Shown: positions 4,887 through 7,331 of the stretch, piece by piece
How positions within the stretch are numbered: the first letter of the stretch is position 1
Layout: each line of letters opens with the position of its first letter
NCBI GenBank assembly: GCA_029940235.1
Contig: JAOZRI010000105.1
Span: 1-7,331, forward strand
Length of the DNA: 7,331 bases
Reading direction: 5' to 3'
Source of the DNA: Desulfobacula sp.
Lineage (GTDB): Bacteria; Desulfobacterota; Desulfobacteria; Desulfobacterales; Desulfobacteraceae
The notes under the pieces: generated by a model
What the model was told of the DNA's origin: nothing
Databases searched by the model: none
The model's input: the letters and a program-made list of their open reading frames with translations, nothing else
Program-made: the position numbers and the translations under genes

Positions 4887-6469
4887 AAAAACTTAAACAC
4901 TTCATTACATTGGTTTGGATAGTTTTATTTTTTACCGGTTGCCTGCATACTGGCAATAATGCAGTCGTGGAAAAACAAGAGTCTTCTCCCGAAGTCATGA
5001 AACCCCACAATACAAAAGATTTTTTTAATGATAAACAATCTAAGGAGTCCTACAAAGAGATCTCCATGGGAGTGCTTAAGACAGAATCAAAAGCCCTTGA
5101 ATCCAATGTGCAGAAAAGGCGGGAGTATCTTGAAAATAAGGCACAAAAAACCATGGATGTTGAACCTGTTCTTCCTGTGTATAATCCACTTGAAGACCAT
5201 TTGGTCTCTTTTTCCATGGTGGATGAATCTTTGGAGACTATTCTTTATCTATTGGCTGATACCGTTGGCATGAACCTTATACTTGGAAAGAATTTAGAAG
5301 ATAGTCAAAGAACTACCACTCTTCATTTTCAAAATGTTCCAGCAAAAATAGTGTTAGATGAATTGACCCATAGATTTGACCTCTCCTACCAGATAAACGG
5401 TAATGTCATCAGAATTAGCCCATTTGCAGAGCGCCACTATATCCTTAACTTCCTTGACACCAATGTGGAGACATCCTTTGATATAGGGGGCGATGTCCTT
5501 GGCGCCAGCAATACAGATACTATTTCCGGGCTTTCCGGCAGTGTTCGCCTTAAGGGGACAGGGGCTAAAAAAGGTAATGCCTATGACATTCTTGAAGAGA
5601 TGGTCAAGAAAGTTAAATCCACTAAAGGCATCTTTTCCATTAACCGGCTGGCTGGCAGTCTTTATGTTAAAGACAAACCATCTGTGATCAAAGTAATATC
5701 AAGACTGGTGAATCATTTTAAAGAGACGCTGGCACGGCAGATCCTCATTGAAGCAAGGATAATTGAAGTTACCCTGGCAGATGGGTATGAGTATGGCATT
5801 GACTGGAGTTTGTTAAGACATGAAGCCGAGACAAATCATAAATTGACCCGGGCATCCTGGAGTCTTCAAAACGGCCTTGTTCTGTCAGGTATAAACAGCA
5901 CTTTTAATTTAACTGCGGCCATCAGTGCACTTGAAGCTTTTGGTAATGTAAAAATTGTGTCAAATCCCACAATCCGGGCCCGCCATGGAAATCCTGCCAT
6001 AATCAGTGTAGGCGATTCCATCTCTTACAAAAAAAGTGTAGATGTCACCAACAACCAGAATTCAAACGACGCCACTTACCAGACTGTTGAGGTGGAGGTT
6101 TCAACTGTCTTTGACGGTCTTATCCTGGGAGTTATCCCTTTTATTGAAGAGAGTGGTAAAATTAATCTTTTGATAAATCCGGTAAAAAGTGATGTGGATA
6201 CAAACAGTATTGAAAACCCTGAGAGTGTTGGAAATGGAGAAAGCATATCCCTGCCAAAGGTTGGTATAAAAGAGATCAATACAACTATTTCAATGAATAA
6301 TGGTGATGTGGTGGTATTAGGAGGGCTTATCAGCAAGGAACACAATAAAAGAGACCAGAACGTTCCTGTTCTATCACACATTCCTCTGTTTGGATATCTG
6401 TTTAAAAACAGGTATTTAAAGCAGGTAAGAAAAGAGCTGGTAATTATTTTAAGTGTGAATATTATTTAA
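4883..6469 (+). CDS. mshL: MshL-type lipoprotein secretin (outer-membrane pore)
   Basis: This 528-residue protein should form the outer-membrane channel through which the pilus passes. It starts with a lipoprotein signal peptide (MKKLKHFITLVWIVLFFTGC): Cys20 would be lipidated, with Leu21 at +2 fitting outer-membrane sorting. An N0/STN-like domain follows (about 105-180, VSFSMVDESLETILYLLADTVGMNLIL), then an N-domain (about 184-280). The secretin core begins at about 285 with ARIIEVTLADGYEYGIDW and contains KIVSNPTIRARHGNPAIISVG (357-377), VFDGLILGVIPFIEESGKINLLINPV (409-434), a GDVVVLGGLI strand (474-483) and the closing VPVLSHIPLFGYLF (494-507). Its size and this pattern fit MshL better than the larger GspD or PilQ. 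The frame is open further upstream (ATG at 4811), but that start would put 24 charged residues before the signal peptide and lies deep in the preceding gene; the ATG at 4883 sits in an ATGA overlap. The atypical Phe17 at -3 of the lipobox is acceptable. Confidence 0.93.
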   Translation: MKKLKHFITLVWIVLFFTGCLHTGNNAVVEKQESSPEVMKPHNTKDFFNDKQSKESYKEISMGVLKTESKALESNVQKRREYLENKAQKTMDVEPVLPVYNPLEDHLVSFSMVDESLETILYLLADTVGMNLILGKNLEDSQRTTTLHFQNVPAKIVLDELTHRFDLSYQINGNVIRISPFAERHYILNFLDTNVETSFDIGGDVLGASNTDTISGLSGSVRLKGTGAKKGNAYDILEEMVKKVKSTKGIFSINRLAGSLYVKDKPSVIKVISRLVNHFKETLARQILIEARIIEVTLADGYEYGIDWSLLRHEAETNHKLTRASWSLQNGLVLSGINSTFNLTAAISALEAFGNVKIVSNPTIRARHGNPAIISVGDSISYKKSVDVTNNQNSNDATYQTVEVEVSTVFDGLILGVIPFIEESGKINLLINPVKSDVDTNSIENPESVGNGESISLPKVGIKEINTTISMNNGDVVVLGGLISKEHNKRDQNVPVLSHIPLFGYLFKNRYLKQVRKELVIILSVNII

Positions 6470-6470
6470 A

Positions 6471-7331
6471 ATGAGTATTCTTTTTAATAAACTAAAATTA
6501 TTGAAAAAAGAGCACGGCTCTTTTGACAATGAATCTGAAAAACTGATAAAAAACAGGAATATATATAATTTCAGGCGATTTGTGTTTTCCCCTGTGGGGT
6601 CTTTTCTGATCCTCACTTTTATTGTAGTATTTGGATTTTTAAGTTTTTATTCCCTCTATCTGCTCAAAGGTTATATTAGTAAAAATAGTACAAATTCTGT
6701 TGTGACCCCTGTCACACAACAAAACTCTTCTAAAAAAGAACTTCCAGCCAGAGAGAAACAGCTGGAAAATATATCTGCGGGAAGCGTTGACAAGACAGAA
6801 ATTGCCAAGAATAACCTTGAAGAGCATCCTTTCGATGAACAACTTGACATCCCAGATGCTCCAGGGGAAATTATAGCAGGCAAGCCCCGACCTGGAAAAT
6901 TATTTCTTCCCTCTCAAAATGCAACACCGAAAACAATACAGGAGGTGAGTCAAATTGCCTACCTGGCCCCTTCATCTGCTCCTTTAAGCGGTAAAACTTT
7001 AGATCAATCAGGTACCACCAGGCATGATGCAGGCACAATCGTTGATGCTGACAGCCCGGCAAGGGCACCACGTGAAGCAGCAGACAACAATGTCAATGTC
7101 CAACCAATTGCAGGCATACACGATAAAACAATTAAAACCCCTGGGATTGCGCTGGTCCAAGAGAGCAAAGCGATACTTGATAGTGACCTTGACCAAAATA
7201 GTGAAAAAACTTTATCAATAAATAGTAAATCCAGAGCCGTCTCTTCTGAAGAAATCAGGTCTGAAAAAGAACGAAGGCTAAAGAGCAAAAGGATGGATTA
7301 CACATCAAAAATTGCCATTTTGACCAGGCAA
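6471..7331 (+). CDS. Bitopic periplasmic protein in the MshN position, 3' end missing
   Basis: The frame starts at ATG 6471, one base after the secretin stop, and stays open for 287 codons to the window edge. Residues 1-41 are cytoplasmic and basic, residues about 42-66 form one membrane helix (VGSFLILTFIVVFGFLSFYSLYLL), and the rest is periplasmic. The visible periplasmic part is rich in Ser, Thr, Pro, Gln and charged residues with no clear fold, so it looks like a long flexible linker; it becomes helical and charged towards the end (EEIRSEKERRLKSKRMDYTSKIAILTRQ). In MSHA loci the gene near mshL in this style is mshN, a membrane-anchored protein with a disordered segment followed by TPR repeats; the C-terminal domain that would prove this is outside the window. 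No clear ribosome-binding site is seen, so translation is probably coupled to the secretin gene. Confidence 0.72.
   Translation, partial: MSILFNKLKLLKKEHGSFDNESEKLIKNRNIYNFRRFVFSPVGSFLILTFIVVFGFLSFYSLYLLKGYISKNSTNSVVTPVTQQNSSKKELPAREKQLENISAGSVDKTEIAKNNLEEHPFDEQLDIPDAPGEIIAGKPRPGKLFLPSQNATPKTIQEVSQIAYLAPSSAPLSGKTLDQSGTTRHDAGTIVDADSPARAPREAADNNVNVQPIAGIHDKTIKTPGIALVQESKAILDSDLDQNSEKTLSINSKSRAVSSEEIRSEKERRLKSKRMDYTSKIAILTRQ

Noticed and set aside
6076..6381. Minus-strand open frame of about 100 codons inside the secretin gene
   Set aside because: It lies wholly opposite a strongly supported coding region, has no ribosome-binding site I can recognise and no family features.
6639..7288. Several minus-strand open frames of 60-95 codons opposite the last gene
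   Set aside because: They overlap one another and the open plus-strand frame that continues the operon; they look like by-products of composition.

Overview
The window is AT-rich, with no rRNA, tRNA, CRISPR array or transposase that I can see. The gene content suggests a Gram-negative bacterium with an outer membrane: a lipoprotein secretin, a prepilin and bitopic pilus-assembly proteins. The protein style (short bitopic assembly proteins, many Lys and Asn, low G+C) suggests an anaerobic Desulfobacterota lineage, possibly Desulfobacteraceae-like. That placement is an impression, not something I could test.

Layout. At the left edge is the C-terminal end of an M24-family metallopeptidase (Xaa-Pro aminopeptidase type, + strand, ends at 413). 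It converges, across 28 bases with no visible terminator, on a cytoplasmic diguanylate cyclase encoded on the minus strand (442-1485). A roughly 370-bp AT-rich divergent control region (1486-1855) separates the cyclase from a plus-strand cluster that fills the rest of the window.

The plus-strand cluster looks like one tightly packed operon for a type IV pilus or pseudopilus of the MSHA type. In order it encodes: a prepilin (1856-2506); a small bitopic PilO/GspM-like protein (about 2526-3032) that has no canonical start codon; a bitopic MshI/GspL/PilN-like protein (3040-4323); a PilP/GspC/MshK-like protein (4320-4886); an MshL-type lipoprotein secretin (4883-6469); and the first 287 codons of a bitopic protein with a long disordered periplasmic region in the MshN position (6471 to the window end). 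Three junctions overlap or are nearly contiguous (GTGA, ATGA, and a 1-base gap), which suggests translational coupling. Working together, the prepilin would be processed and assembled on an inner-membrane platform (the PilO-like and MshI-like proteins), which the PilP-like protein links to the secretin pore. The assembly ATPases, platform protein (MshG/PilC type) and prepilin peptidase are not in the window and may lie downstream.

Points most worth a second look: the missing start codon of the PilO-like gene; a heptanucleotide tandem repeat (TTTTCCA x3) that covers the ribosome-binding site and start codon of the diguanylate cyclase, where a copy-number change would alter the frame; the divergent pairing of a c-di-GMP-making enzyme with a pilus operon; and two copies of the 8-bp palindrome GATTAATC in the shared control region. 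I did not find a clearly new kind of system here. The best description is an MSHA-like pilus locus with unusual gene order and unusual translation signals.
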